From Daphnia pulex (lineage: Eukaryota > Arthropoda > Branchiopoda > Diplostraca > Daphniidae): a stretch of 64,000 bases of DNA. Positions 37,857-50,621 of this stretch are shown one piece after another. Every line of letters begins with the position of its first letter. The stretch's first letter is position 1. The notes under the pieces were generated by a model. The model worked only from the letters and a program-made list of their open reading frames with translations, searched no databases and was not told the origin of the DNA. The DNA is taken from positions 11,833,001 to 11,897,000 of the forward strand of contig NC_060026.1 in the NCBI RefSeq assembly GCF_021134715.1, given 5' to 3'. Both the position numbers and the translations under genes were made by a program.

Positions 37857-39225
37857 ATGTTGGAAAGTGAGCCAGAGAAGCGAATTACATCTACAGATGT
37901 CACTCAGCAACTCAAACCAACCAAAGTAACTAAATGTTAATAAACATATTACAAGAGTTTAGACCAAACACTGTTTTCTAAACTTTTCAGATGTCAATCT
38001 TCAATAAAGATACCTATCCAAGTGTTGAAGAAATCAAATTACTGATTCAGGAAGGAATGGATATTAACTTAGTAGATGAAAAAGGACTGACTCCACTTCT
38101 ACATTTGGCAGATCCGGAAAAGAATGGCAATGAAAATTTGGTGGAAATAGTTCGCATACTAATCCAGAATGGGGCTGACGTCAATTCTAAGAACAAAGAC
38201 GGAAAGAATGTTCTGCATTTATTATGTGGACATTATCAAAAAGAAGATCTAATTGATTTGATAATCCTTTTAATTGAAAACGGAATAGATATCGATTCGA
38301 AATCATTTAATTCAGAGAATGCACTCTTTTATCTATTTAAAAGTGACGTAAAAAACGTCGTACGAGATGAAATTGTAAAACTGTTACTTCGCCATGGGAT
38401 TCAGTTCAGTGAGAAATACTATAAAATGCTACGAAAAAGCGGAATGGAGAAAAGACACGATCAATTGAATGTGCTTAAATACATGGCCAAAGATGGAATA
38501 ACTTTTGGATGGCATCCTAATTGTGGCAGCTGTTGTTATATTCTGTAAGAAACCAAGAGAACCAGCATAAAAATAACTCTTGTTGTCATTTTTAACCATG
38601 ATTTTTATTTTTTATACATAGGTCAATTGAGGAAAGTTATCGAAAACAAGTGATACACCACACAATGCGTGAGGACACGTTCATAGCCTACCATATGATA
38701 CTAGGGCATTTAGAAAAATGGGAGAAATCCAATGAAAAATCTGCTCCAACTCATCAGGAAGTACAAAATACAGCAAAAAGATTATGTGAAAAGGCTGAAA
38801 AACACTTTCTTGCCCCTGAAGATAAAGAATGCTTCAAGACAATGATACAAATTTCAAAAGAAGTTAAAACAAAAGAGACAAATCTTTTTCAATGCGACCA
38901 GTATGAGCATTACATGAGAAGTTTGAATCATATCGCTGGTTTACTCGGAGCTGAAATATCAAAGAAACAAATTGATTTTTATTATCTTCTTACATTTGAT
39001 TACCCATTGTTGCTGCCCCTAGATAAAAAGGATAACCCTGTTTTTGAAAAAGCACTAAGGGAATGGGATCAAATACCTTTCACTTGGATGCACAAGCCAG
39101 GAGATGTCTACAGGGGAAAAGAATTAAAAGAAGTTTGTATGATGGGCCTTTATTCACCATTGAATGATTCTCTAAATTGTCACGGGCAACAACAGAAAAA
39201 TTTAAACAAACTAACAGTGAATTAG
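37857..39225 (+). CDS. Ankyrin-repeat protein with an unrecognised C-terminal domain
   Basis: Three exons are proposed: 37857-37925, 37991-38544 and 38622-39225, with short GT-AG introns (65 and 77 bp) and matching phases, giving 408 residues. Exon 1 adds MLESEPEKRITSTDVTQQLK; the frame could instead start at the ATG at 37991. Exon 2 has about three to four ankyrin repeats (DEKGLTPLLHLAD, EIVRILIQNGADVNSKNKDG, KNVLHLLCGH, LIILLIENGIDIDSKSFNSE). Exon 3 is Lys- and Glu-rich and helical (YRKQVIHHTMREDTFIAYHM, KTMIQISKEVKTKETNL) and ends in FTWMHKPGDVYRGKELKEV, a part I do not recognise. The protein lacks a signal peptide and is probably cytoplasmic, with a binding role inferred from the ankyrin repeats only. 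Confidence 0.75.
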
Positions 39226-41526
39226 AATGAAAAATACTGTTAGGGATGTTAAGCTTGATTTAATGTGCCCTGTTGAAATTGTTTTGAGAGTTTTGGGAAG
39301 AAGGAAAATTTGGGGTTATAAAATACATTTATTTTATTTCTCATTTCATATTTAACAATAATTTGATTTTTTTGCATTCATCCACAAGATTTATTAGTGC
39401 TACCTGATGTCAATTCAAACAACTGATCATTGAATTCTTTCTAGCAGACAAAATGGGGATTGTACAAAATTAGACAACCAATGTGAAAATTGAGCATGTT
39501 TATTGCAATAGTGAAATTACATTATAAGGAATGAATCAAGCTGGTATGAGCAAACTAGTGTCGGCACTCCAGAATTGCAGTAAAACCTAAACCCCGGCTT
39601 TTCGCTAGTCCAGAAGGTTCAGTGGTCGTCTAAGGAAATTGAAGGGCTGACTGCTCTGTGCTCTTGTCATTGTCAAGTATGAGCGAATCGAGTTAAACTA
39701 TCCAAGGGCGGAAGAAGCACAAGAATACGCAGAAATAGTAACTCTTTTCCTACAACGAGCCGCGCGATTTCCTCTACTATTCGACTGATTCGACATGACA
39801 GCTCAGTCGTTTCGTACACACTCGCGCGAGAGCCATCTGCCGGGTGGCGGGAGACTTACTTTAAAAAAATATTAGACCTATGATGCAATTGCTGTTATCA
39901 CATAAAAATAGTGCCCTCGAGGTCTTCTCCTAGGTTTTTTTAACATCGAAGGACATTGGGGGGATGATGTTGAACCCAAAAGGGGTCCCAGTCCCTTCTT
40001 TACGATTTCACGAGAATAATATAAACGCAAAGGAGTCGTCGAGTCAATTCTGTTCCGTCATAAAATAAATAAATGTAAGAGTCCATAAATCTCCGTCTCG
40101 TCCATTACTTAACTTGCGATAACGTCGCATTGCATGGTATGGGGTGGTTTCGTGTTTGCGGGCGATCGCGAATTTCGTTCGCATTGAGGCTTATTAGAAA
40201 GGAGATATTGGTAAATGCGGCTCTTTCCGTCAACCCGCGATGACGGCAGGTAGACACACACGTGCCAGTTAGCTAGCTTTGTTTATGATTACACCAAGCG
40301 GTCAATCACACTTGTGGCCTGTCCATTATCTCATAGTTGGTTGGTCGATAATTACAGCAACGTCAGCAGCGAAAGCGGGCATCAGTTAATAACCTCAATC
40401 TGGAATTTTGGCCTTGGAGGAAGAAGAACAATATCGTATAAACAGAGTTAAAGCTAGAAACTAACCAATGTGCGCAAGCCACCTAGTTTCGAAGACCGAG
40501 AGAACCCACTTTCCCTTTCGTTATTATTATTATATTTATTTATCCTTTATTTTTCTATTTTTTATTTTTTTCTTTCTTTCTTCTTGTGAGTGTTTGGTCT
40601 TGTTTGTTGCAAGCCCAGGCGGCCAAGAGTGGCGTTTTCTTTACCAAGAAGAATGTATGCGGGGTACGGTGCACCCATGGAGTCCCCGAGATTCGTGGCT
40701 CCTTGCCCACTTTCACTTCAGCCTTGAAAAACAAAATTCAGAACTACTATAATATTTATAGGGATTTCGTCAGTTCAATTCAACCTATTATTGCGTCGAT
40801 TCAACGCCTTTATTTAGTAGCTCATGGGAGAACAGGATATTGATGAAATAACACGCCGTTTCATCGATGTTTCTGGAGAAAAAAAATTTTTTTTCCTTGT
40901 TAATTAAGAGGAACGAAGGACACGAAACGACAATATTTGCTCATGACGGTGTTGTTTTTCAAGGGGTTCGCAACTCAAATTTACTCAATAAAAAAGGAAG
41001 AAAAGCAAAGAAAATTGAATAATGGAAAGAAGAAATGGAAATTTACATTAAAGGCTAAAAGAAGGGAGGCGCGTGAACGACTCTTCACCTTCCTCCTCAT
41101 CCCTATACTCTTAACCTTCCTTACCTTTTATTTTTGCTTGAAGGAATAAAGCCTATCTCAAAATTAAAAAAAGAAAAAAAATTAACAAATAAAAACAAAA
41201 AGCAAATTTGAGTTGCGGACCTCTTGTGTTTTTTCTCCCTTGATAATCGGTACGTTCTATTACGCAATAATATTGATACCCGATATCTTTATATCTGGCT
41301 GCTGTATTTTAGGTGCGTATAAGGCATTATAGTGTTCACTGATAGTGTTCATTACTTTCCATACAAATTTACTAAAATACCATCAGGTGAGATGACCTCG
41401 CCCTCATTTGCGTGCATACGGACTAGAGGAGCAGCACAGGCCGGCACAGGCTTGGTTGCGAGAAGACAAAGGGGAGGAGAAAAAAAGGGGGAGGATATCT
41501 CAGGTGGTTGGTTTAACCGTTTTTTT
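39226..41526. other. Intergenic region with one dispersed repeat
   Basis: Apart from the repeat at 39755-39862, no exon with splice partners is seen. An open frame at 40586-40843 (KSGVFFTKKNVCGVRCTHG) is not assigned to a family. A/T-rich and poly-T segments are frequent. Confidence 0.35.
39755..39862 (+). repeat. Dispersed repeat copy 2
   Basis: Matches 31195-31300 in the same orientation (acgagccgcgcgatttc, gtacacactcgcgcga, gagccatctgccggg). No MED14 exon accompanies it. Confidence 0.75.
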
Positions 41527-41614
41527 TCTCTCTCTCTCTCTCTCTCCACGGCACATGCCTCTCTGCAAGAATTCTCGTATATATAGATATTAAGTAAGTA
41601 AGAGTGTTTCCAGT
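41527..41614 (+). promoter_or_regulatory. (TC)n tract and TATA/initiator upstream of lipase 2
   Basis: A (TC)n run at 41527-41546 (GAGA-factor-like on the other strand) is followed by TATATATAG at 41578 and ttccagt with its A at 41612, about 32 bases downstream. This fits a core promoter 150 bp before the lipase 2 start codon. Confidence 0.45.
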
Positions 41615-41763
41615 CTCAAAAAAATCACTTCGTGGCCAGCAGTAGTCTAGGCGAGAGTCTATACACAAGTCTTGATCTTATTGGGCTGGAAGCCTGTGCT
41701 GGAACATTTGTATCGTCGAGGAAGTTGTTACGTAACATTTTGTGTTCGTTTTAATTTTTGAAA

Positions 41764-43796
41764 ATGAAGAATTCGAAAACTTCGACATTTTTCCAATCTC
41801 TTGCGAGTTTTATGGTTGTGTACTGTTTCTTGACTCTTGACACCCGCACTATTTTGTCGCCCTTTATCAATAACCCCTTGACGCAAATCAAAGAAATGTT
41901 CCAGCACATCCTCCACCCCTCGCTGGAGCGCAGCGTGATCAAAGAACCAGAGTGCTTCATGACAACAGTAAAAACAAATAACTTCTTTTCATTACGAGGC
42001 TTTAATTTGTGTTGATTGAATGAATAGTAAAAGTTTATTTGCTTTCTAAATTGCAGCCAGAAATCATTGCCTATCGAGGCTATCCCATAGAAATCCATCA
42101 CGTTGTCACCGATGATGGGTACATCCTTGAACTCCATCGTATTCCTTTCGGAAAACGGGAAACTCGATTCGAAAACAGCACAATTCACCGAAAACCCGTG
42201 TTCCTCCAGCACGGCATGATGGCCACAGATCATTTCTGGCTGTTGAGCGCGTCCAACAATTCACTAGGCAAGTCCCCCTTTTTAAACCTATTACATAATT
42301 AAGCTGCTGTATCTTCTTAAAGTATTTTCAAATGTGACTTGATCAAAATTTCACCATCTAGCCTACATTCTGGCCGATCACGGATATGGTAATTTATTTA
42401 TGATGATTTGATAATTCGAATACTAGTAATTAAATTTGTTATGTAACTTTATCGTTAAGATGTATGGTTGGGAAACAGCAGAGGAAACGTTTATTCTAGG
42501 AAACACATTTCTCTGAATCCGGACACTGACAGAGAATTCTGGAACTATTCGTAAGTTGCTAGTCAATAATTCGCCGATAGTTTTATTCTAATTCGGTTCT
42601 AAAAAAACATCATGTCATAGTTGGGATGAAATGGGTAAGTATGACATCCCTGCCAGCATCGATTACGTCTTGAATGCAACAGGACAAGAAAAATTGGCCG
42701 CCTATTTTGGATATTCGCTGGGCGTTAGCGCGTTTTTCATGGGCGCCATCGAACATCCGCAATTGAACGACAAAGTGGAAGTCATGTTTGGGCTCGGGCC
42801 AACTGTCAGTGTTGCCCATTTAAGTAACTTTTTTCGATTCATGGCGCCATTCGTAAAGCCCTATCAAGTAAGTTCTACACACAATGCATTCAATTTTTTT
42901 CGTACACCCCGTTTGTGCAGTGTCATAGAAGTTTGTGTTAGTTAAACACGAGTCCGACCTTGGCTAAAGGAAAGCTCATGTTGTAACGTTTGACCGCAGT
43001 TTTTTCAGCAGCTGCTGGGAATTGGTGAGGTCCACAGGAACGACGGTTTTGTACACCAAGTGACTCGTCTCATCGGAGAGACTTCTCACTTCGGTATCGA
43101 ATTCGGCAGACATATTCTCTTCCAGATATTCGGCTACTCGGAGCTGTACAAAGAGGTCTGTTTCGCAAAATAGAAAAAATGGTCAGGTAACGAAATTTTT
43201 TAAAATTTCTCACGGGGTTCTTCTTTTGGTTATGTGTTGCAGGCTGACGTCTTTCGGTTGGCGGGACATTACCCAGCCGGTGGTTCAGCCAATACCATGG
43301 CCCATTTCTTTCAAAATTATAACTCCGGTACAGAATTGTTATTTTTGTAATAGCCAATCCGATTTCTTTTAATCTCGATTTCTGTTTTATTTCTTACAGG
43401 GGAATCATTCCTTTACTTCGACTACGGACCAGCGGAAAATTTGGAGCGGTACGGAACGACTTACCCGCCCGAGTACAATCTCACCCAAGTGACCGTGCCC
43501 GTCTATTTGGTTCACGCCGACAATGACCCGTTTGCGCCAAATGAGGTATGTGTTGCAAATTTTATTTTCTATCGATTATATTACAGCAAATTTTGATTTC
43601 ATTATTTTTTAAACAGGACGTGGCTTGGTTGATCCCGAGATTGGGTAACTTGAAAGCCGCTATTCGGGTGGACAGTCCTACGTTCAGTCACGGAGATTTT
43701 ATATGGTCACCTCGCCTGGCTGAATTGGTTCACCTTCCGGTTATCGATTTGTTACCGTCACCTTTCGCCTACAAGAAATCCGTTCAGATGAAGTAG
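41764..43796 (+). CDS. Acid-lipase-family alpha/beta hydrolase 2
   Basis: Nine exons from ATG 41764 to a stop ending at 43796. Exon 1 (41764-41967) has an N-terminal hydrophobic segment ([10 protein letters not shown]) and ends CFMTT. Exon 2 (42057-42267) carries [20 protein letters not shown] and [19 protein letters not shown]. Exons 3-5 give [39 protein letters not shown] and the nucleophile elbow GYSLG. Later exons give [30 protein letters not shown], the acid region [10 protein letters not shown] and the catalytic histidine in FSHGDFIW. The intron after exon 2 starts with GC (ctag|gcaagt), not GT. Together with lipase 3, 4.6 kb downstream, it forms a tandem pair. Expected role is ester or triglyceride hydrolysis, probably digestive or extracellular; the exact substrate is unknown. 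Confidence 0.9.
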
Positions 43797-46700
43797 AATG
43801 CGAATTACCTCATTTTGGGAATCACTCGATTGCGAATTGCTCGTCACCTCGAGAATTCGGCAGTCGCATCTAAATTTCCCCCCATATCTCTTGTTGCTTT
43901 TACATACGCGTATCAAATTTTATCAAATCTAAATGTTCTGCTTCTCGAGTCTTTATTAGAAACGTCTATGTAACAAAGCCAATCATATGAATGAAATTAT
44001 GCAATCAAATCAAATAAATTCTGATTAAAAATATCTGATTTGCACATTTGTTTGGTAATTCTTTTTTTTACATTAAATTGTAGATGTCATTCAAGCGGGA
44101 GATCATCGAAAAAAAATGAACAGTTTTGACTGCGTGCAACGTTATTCGGCTTAAATGGCTTCAGAAACCCGTAAGATTGTATCGCAACGGGAATTCTAAT
44201 TCGTTTTGACTTGCTTCTATATAGGTGTGAAATTCGTTTCAAAACCGCATTCACAAATATTACGCCAGGCACATATCTCCTGTAATAAATGGCCATTGGC
44301 TTCTGTGCCAATATAGTTATAAAGATGTGAAAGCATACCATTACTTGTGTGTATGGCCTTTTCTTTTCACGTTGTAATTCTATGTTGTTGGTAATGTGCT
44401 CATCGATCATTTCTCGTCTTCATGGAAGTGTGTCGACGTCTATTATGCTGCGATATCATCACTTCTACTTAATCGACGAGCTAATAGGAGCGGCTGGAAC
44501 CGGTCTAGACGGTTGGAGGACTAGTTCTCGATGCATAACATTAGGTTATAGTATAGTGGTTCTACTTGTATACATAAAAAGAAAATTTCTACTCAACGTT
44601 GACAAACCAAATTCGAATTTAACTCGAATCTCCCTTCAAGGTTCGTTACATTTTGTGAATGCATTCGAAAATCTCTTGGGTAACACAACATATGAACATG
44701 AGAAAATAACACGATTTGTTGTCCTAGAACCATTGTCTTTTGTAGCGCTAAATTGGCAATACATAATCGAGCTATGCTGTCTGTGTTCAAAAAATTGTAA
44801 TAGCTGTAATCATCCCGGCAGATTTATTCCGTACCTGGTACAGTCTAGTCCCGGATGTACGGTAAACCCTAGCCTTAAAACGCTCACATAATTCTTTCAT
44901 GCCTTATTCCAAGCGTGAAAACCCACCAGTGAAATATCGAGGAAATCCCAAAGCCCCCCCCCCCCCCCCCATCATGGCCCATGCCAAAACAGCAGGGAAA
45001 TTATTTTTGAAGGTTATCCGTGTTTTTTTTTTCAGATTCCTTGATAAGATAACAAAATTGATTATTTACGCGCAGCTATTGACATCCATCTTACACCGTT
45101 ACTAGGACGTCACCCGTTTCGAATTTCTATCATGAGTTGAGCTAAAAAATAAAAAACCTCGACCGCATTTTCGATTTTATTCAAAAAGATTGAATTCTTA
45201 ATTAGTAGAAAATACCAGTGGGGCCTTGATTGAAAGTTATTTTGAAATAATATAGACTGCACTTCTTAATAGGGGTTTGCTGCAACGGAGTGCATCGTGC
45301 TTTATGTGTGTCAATGTAGAATATACACACATGTGTGGACTAACCGACCTCAGAACTATGCCCGAAGGAGAAATATGAGCGCTAAATTTGAAATGGAAAG
45401 ATGAACACGCAATTTTTCCACGTCCCGGACCAACCACTTTCTACTTAAGAAATATGTGAATAGCGATTATTTCACGCGATGATGACTGACCGCTACTCAG
45501 AAATAAATATGTAGCTCAACTTGCGATATTTTGCGACATTTTTTTGCTTAACATGCGCAATAGTTTACTTGACGCGCTTGTTTTGTAATTTATGTGCAGC
45601 AGTTATTTGCCTTACGGCTATATTCTTACACTTTATTCGTCGTTAGTTTACCCAGAAAACATTGTCGAAACAAAAAAAGGAAAACCCCAAGGTATTGTAC
45701 ACTATTTGCCTTGCTATTTGCCAATTTTAAATTTTTGTTTAAATCGATTACACCTTTCAGATAATCAAAAGTTGACACTGTGCAGTTATTGCGGCAAATT
45801 TGATCGATTGTTTTATTATGAACCCAATTAAATCAAACCGCGATTTAGCCAAAATGTGTTTAGAATTTTCTTGGCACCGCCAGAAAAGAATATCTATCAC
45901 GTCATGTTGCATGATTTATGGAGGAGACATACCGCATCAAGCCACCTTTGGTATTCCACAGTATGACGAAATGTATATAACCTTCAAAAACATTTTCGGG
46001 ACGGATTGCACTTTCGATAACCAAAATCAGCGTTTCGGTTCCGACCGTACTCCAGCGAGTGAAAGCGGCGGGGTCTCTTCAGTCCGTCAATAGCTAAACA
46101 TAACAGAACAGCTGTTGTCTGTTAGTTGTTTACTGCACATAGTAACGTGATGATATTTGGTTATTGATAGTCCCGTTGTACTACTTTTGGCTGTTCCACT
46201 CTCGACTGCGTTGCAGCACGTAATTTACGTTGCCAAATAGCTATTAGGCTATGCGGTGCAGATCACAATGCTTGAACGTCGTTAAGATTCGTGAAACTTC
46301 AATTCATCGCCTGCACAAGCGATGAGTTTATTCATTCTTTTTGAATTCCCCCAGCCAATAATTAATCAGAATGTGCCGAGCTGTATATTTTCAAATTTGT
46401 TAAAAATCGCTTGACTTTGTACGAAGACGAATTACACATTGTTGAAATCACTCTCAAACGATTAGGGGAAATTAATGCGCGCTAAAATTAATGAATTAAG
46501 ACAATAAGAATTTTTTATTTATAATAAATGACTTTTGTTCTAGCGAAAATTCAATGTCAAAATGAATGAATGGTGAATCCTTCAGACGAAATTTTATGCG
46601 AATCACCCATGGTAGCTTACCATTCCCTATTAATAACTATACATGCGAATTCGTTCCGTTATCTGTTTTCACCTACATCCGCGCTATACCGTTACGTACC

Positions 46701-47404
46701 ACTTAAAATTATGTGATTGAGCGTTTCAAACTAAAAAGGTAATGGACGTACAGAGTAAGTTGATGAACCTATATACTGTGTTGTTTAATAAAAGTCTAAA
46801 AGATCACGTTAAAAGATTACAATATCTCAGTCAAGGTAAAGTATGAAAGTCGCCTCTGCACAGCGAAGCATAAAAAGAGATTGAAAGAAAGTGGCGACAG
46901 ATGAAACGTACTTTCAAAAAGAAGTCTCTACTGTGGGTATATACTTATGCACTGTCCAGCTTAAGGGCAAAGACATTTCAAGTACGAGAGTTGTATAACC
47001 ATGGAGAGTTGGGAATTGATGGAGGAACTGGGTACGTATGGAAATCGCGGACTTTGCATATTGCATAGCTGGAAGCAAGAGAGGCTATATTTATCTATAT
47101 ATTTAACCGTGTTTTATTCCCAGATTGCACAACCACATTCGCCATTAAGGTCTGGTAAGTAATAAAATATTTGCTCATAGCCATACCTCGCAGAATGTTC
47201 ATCAAAACTAACGGGAAAATCTGCATAACCCAGGAAGGTAAACTCGGGCAAGTTAATAACGGTTTGGTCTTCTCGAGGGAAGAATAAGAATCTTAGTTCA
47301 CATATGAAGTATAGACGTTGAAGTAACCAGTCGCAGTTTGACCAAAGAGCTTGTATCCTATATTGAAGGAAAAAATGAAGAAAGATGTTCTCGCATTTGT
47401 AGGG
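43797..47404. other. Spacer within the lipase cluster
   Basis: No exon is supported. Open frames at 44349-44891, 45592-45831 and 45800-46093 lack start context, splice sites or family motifs. A run of 17 C lies at 44954-44970. A short frame around 46880-47060 (IERKWRQMKRTFKK) resembles a MADF/Myb-type helix but is too short to call. Confidence 0.35.
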
Positions 47405-47562
47405 ACGTAATTTGGCTAATGCCTAGACAGGGCCATTTGAAAGGTTCCATTCGGGTGGACAACCCTACGTTCACTCATGGCGACTTTATTTGGTCATCTC
47501 ATCTGGCTGAATTAGTTAATCTCCCTATTATTGATCTGCTACCATCTCCTTTTGTAGTTTAA
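47405..47562 (+). pseudogene. Orphan terminal exon of a third tandem lipase
   Basis: Encodes DVIWLMPRQGHLKGSIRVDN, then [20 protein letters not shown], matching the last exons of lipases 2 and 3, including the catalytic-histidine motif. The acceptor AG is kept (ttgtag before gacgta) and the frame is open to its own stop. None of the other eight exons is found upstream, so it is the remnant of a deleted gene copy, unless it is spliced as an alternative last exon. Confidence 0.85.
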
Positions 47563-48431
47563 GTTTAACGTGCACATACAGCAGCAATTTGTTAAATGGC
47601 AAAGGATACGCTTACCCAATAGGTTACCCTGTCAATAAATTAAGGTTACATTTCAAAACATTTTAATGCATTCACTACAAACAATTCGAAACAAAATAGA
47701 GGGTCAGACATTAAAATTAACTTCAATTGCTACATACCTACATTATGCAGTATAGGCCTACATACACAGAATTGGAACTTAATTTTATACTGCAATTAAT
47801 AATTATTTAAATATTAGAAAGCAATACAAAAAAGGCAAAGTAAGAAAGTTTTTGCAGCTAACCTACAGTATAAAAAGGATGAATAAGAGAAATGAGGGGA
47901 AAATGAAAATGAAATCGCTGTTGGAAACTCAGCCAGGGGACAGAGAAATTTGTAAAATTAATTCTTAAAATTTTAACTTGAAGAAGAAATTTGTAAAAAA
48001 ATAGGCACGAGCTACCAAGTAATTGAATGTAACTTCTACAACTGAAATGTAACTCCCCTCGAAACTTAAAGGAACCATATTTTAAATTATTAAACCCTAT
48101 AAATGTAAAACGAATATCGACAAGCAGCGTTCACTACGGAAAAGAGGAGATTACTTGACGAATACGTAACGGTACGTGATGTGGTTTACACTTTCCAGGC
48201 AGATGAGCTCGAATGATGAGCGAATGCGAGCGAATGATATAAGGCAGTAACGTGGTTTTGTCTGCAGGGAAAGAAATGTAGGCGAAATCGGGCGCAGGTA
48301 TAATTTCTGTTGGTGCATGCGAGTTAATGCGCTTTGTAAATAATTTCTACCTTGCTTCACATGCAACAAGAACGTGATACTCATCAGTCGATTCATTATT
48401 TGGAGCAATTGTGACTGCAGTGAAGGAAGTT
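47563..48431. other. Spacer before lipase 3
   Basis: AT-rich; nothing recognised apart from the probable promoter and 5' UTR of lipase 3 in the last 200 bases. Confidence 0.35.
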
Positions 48432-50360
48432 ATGTATGCATCCACAAAAGATGTTCTCATTGTTTCGATTGTCTGTTACATTTTAGCCTCTCATGGCAAT
48501 GAAGAAAAAGTGATCAACTTTGTTACCAATTCGTTCAAACTAATCACGGACCTAATTCAACATACACTCCAACCTAGGATTGAGCGCAACGTGTTCCAAC
48601 AGCCGGAAAGCTTCATGACCACGGTAACAATAACACTCATTTTTCTTTTGGCCTTATTGGCTTAAGGTGCAGCAAGTTCACTTGAATCCAAACGTATCTG
48701 ATCACACAGCCAGAAATCATTGCCTATCGAGGCTATCCCATAGAAATCCATCACGTTGTCACCGATGATGGGTACATCCTTGAACTCCATCGTATTCCTT
48801 TCGGAAGTTGTGAAACTTGCTTCAAAAACAGAACAATACGGCGAAAGCCTGTGTTCCTGCAGCACGGGATGATGACAACAGACCATACCTGGCTTTTTAG
48901 TTCGTCCAACAATTCACTAGGCAAATTTTATTATTTGTTGTATTGTTTCATTAATTTGTGCAACTTTTATAATATGTTTTCCTACTCATTAAAACACTCA
49001 GCTTACATTTTGGCGGACAACGGATACGGTAATTAAAATTATTAAATTATTCCAATACCATTATTTTCCTATCAAATATCATTCAGACGTATGGTTGGGA
49101 AACAGCAGAGGGAACGTTTATTCCAGGAAACATGTTTCTCTGAATCCCGACGCTGACAGAGAATACTGGAACTATTCGTAAGTTACTACTTTATAGCTCG
49201 TCTACATTTTATTCTAATTCGATACTAAAACTATATGTCATAGATGGGATGAAATGGGCAAGTATGACATCCCGGCCAGTATCGATTACGTTCTGAATAC
49301 AACAGAAGAAAACAAATTGGCCGCCTATTTTGGATATTCTCTTGGCGTCGGCACATTTTTAATGGGTGCAATCCAGCATTCGGAATTAAACGACAAAGTG
49401 GAAGTCATGATTGGACTTGGACCGACTGTCAATGTGGCCCATTTAAATAATTTTTTCCGGTACATGGCGCCGTTTGTTAAAATCTATCAAGTGAGCACTA
49501 CACATATATTTGGGATGATTCTGACCTTTAAAAGTCTACCCGTTACTGGGGTGCATTTTAATTTCTGTTTTGTAGTTTTTGCAGGAACTATTGGGAATCG
49601 GTGAAGTTCATAGGACTGATGGTCTTTTTCACTTATTGACTCGCCTTTTATGTGAAACTTCTCATTTTGGTGTAGAAATCGGGAAGCATATGCTCTTCCA
49701 GATATTTGGCTACTCCGAAACTTATGAAAAGGTTTTATTAGTTAACAAAATATTTGCTATTAAAGGACAGTTATTAACATTTGTAACATCTTTAGAATTT
49801 CGCGTTTCGCTCCAGCGGTCATTATCCGGGCGGTGGGTCAGCGAATACTATGGCCCATTTTTTCCAAAACATAAACTCTGGTAAAACAATAATAGATAAG
49901 TTGACATGCGTTTCAAAATTGCTCAAATAACCACTTACAAAGTTCGACGAAGGATTAAATTGGTAACGTTTGATTCAGGTGATTCATTTCTTCACTTCGA
50001 CTACGGATCAGCTGAAAATTTGAAGCGGTACGGAACGACTTACCCACCCGAGTACAATCTCACTAAAGTGACCGTACCCGTCTATTTGGTCTATGGCGAC
50101 AATGACCCGTTTGCGCCAATTGAGGTGTGTTGTATATTATTAATCCATACATTTATTGTGGCAAACAAACTTTAGCGAATTATTATTTTATTTCATTAAT
50201 AAAGGACTTGTCTTGGCTGATAGAAAGATTGAGCTGCTTGAAAGCCGCTATTCGGGTGGACAGCCCTGGGTTTACCCATGGCGACTTTATATGGTCAACT
50301 CGTCTCGCTGAATTAGTAAATCTTCCTGTTATCGACCTAATACCATCTAATTTTCACTGA
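48432..50360 (+). CDS. Acid-lipase-family alpha/beta hydrolase 3
   Basis: Same nine-exon plan as lipase 2. ATG 48432 starts a hydrophobic leader ([16 protein letters not shown]); exon 1 ends ESFMTT. Exon 2 begins [20 protein letters not shown] and its first 96 bases are identical to those of lipase 2 (48710-48805 against 42057-42152). Downstream are [52 protein letters not shown], the acid region [10 protein letters not shown] and FTHGDFIW; the stop ends at 50360. The intron after exon 2 again has a GC donor (ctag|gcaaat). No disabling change was seen, so the gene is probably functional. The role is inferred to match lipase 2. Confidence 0.9.
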
Positions 50361-50621
50361 ACAACCCCAGAGGCTGTGACACGATTCCAAAAAATAAAAA
50401 TTGTTTAAAGAATTGCATTCGAGATGCAAATCTGAACATTTATTGCGTTCGAAATTGCACGATAAATTGTATAGTTGAACCGCACCATAAAATATACAAA
50501 TACCCATACGTGAAAGATCAACTTCAAGTGGATCAACTAACCACAATCACCAAAAATAATTCATAAGACAAATTGCGCGTAGGTTAACAATATTCACTGA
50601 AGAGAGGAATAATTTTTTTTC

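Noticed and set aside
41352-41593. Overlapping open frames on both strands near the (TC)n tract
   Set aside because: Ser/Leu and Arg/Glu runs come from translating the dinucleotide repeat.
44349-44891. 180-residue open frame in the lipase cluster
   Set aside because: It begins at a GTG, has no signal peptide or family motif, and no splice partners; length alone is weak evidence in AT-rich DNA.
45592-46093. Two overlapping open frames that could be one gene with a shift
   Set aside because: No recognisable motif and no splice sites joining them.
46870-47060. Short frame with IERKWRQMKRTFKK, like a MADF or Myb/SANT helix
   Set aside because: Stops upstream in the same frame, only about 55 codons, and one helix-like motif is not enough.
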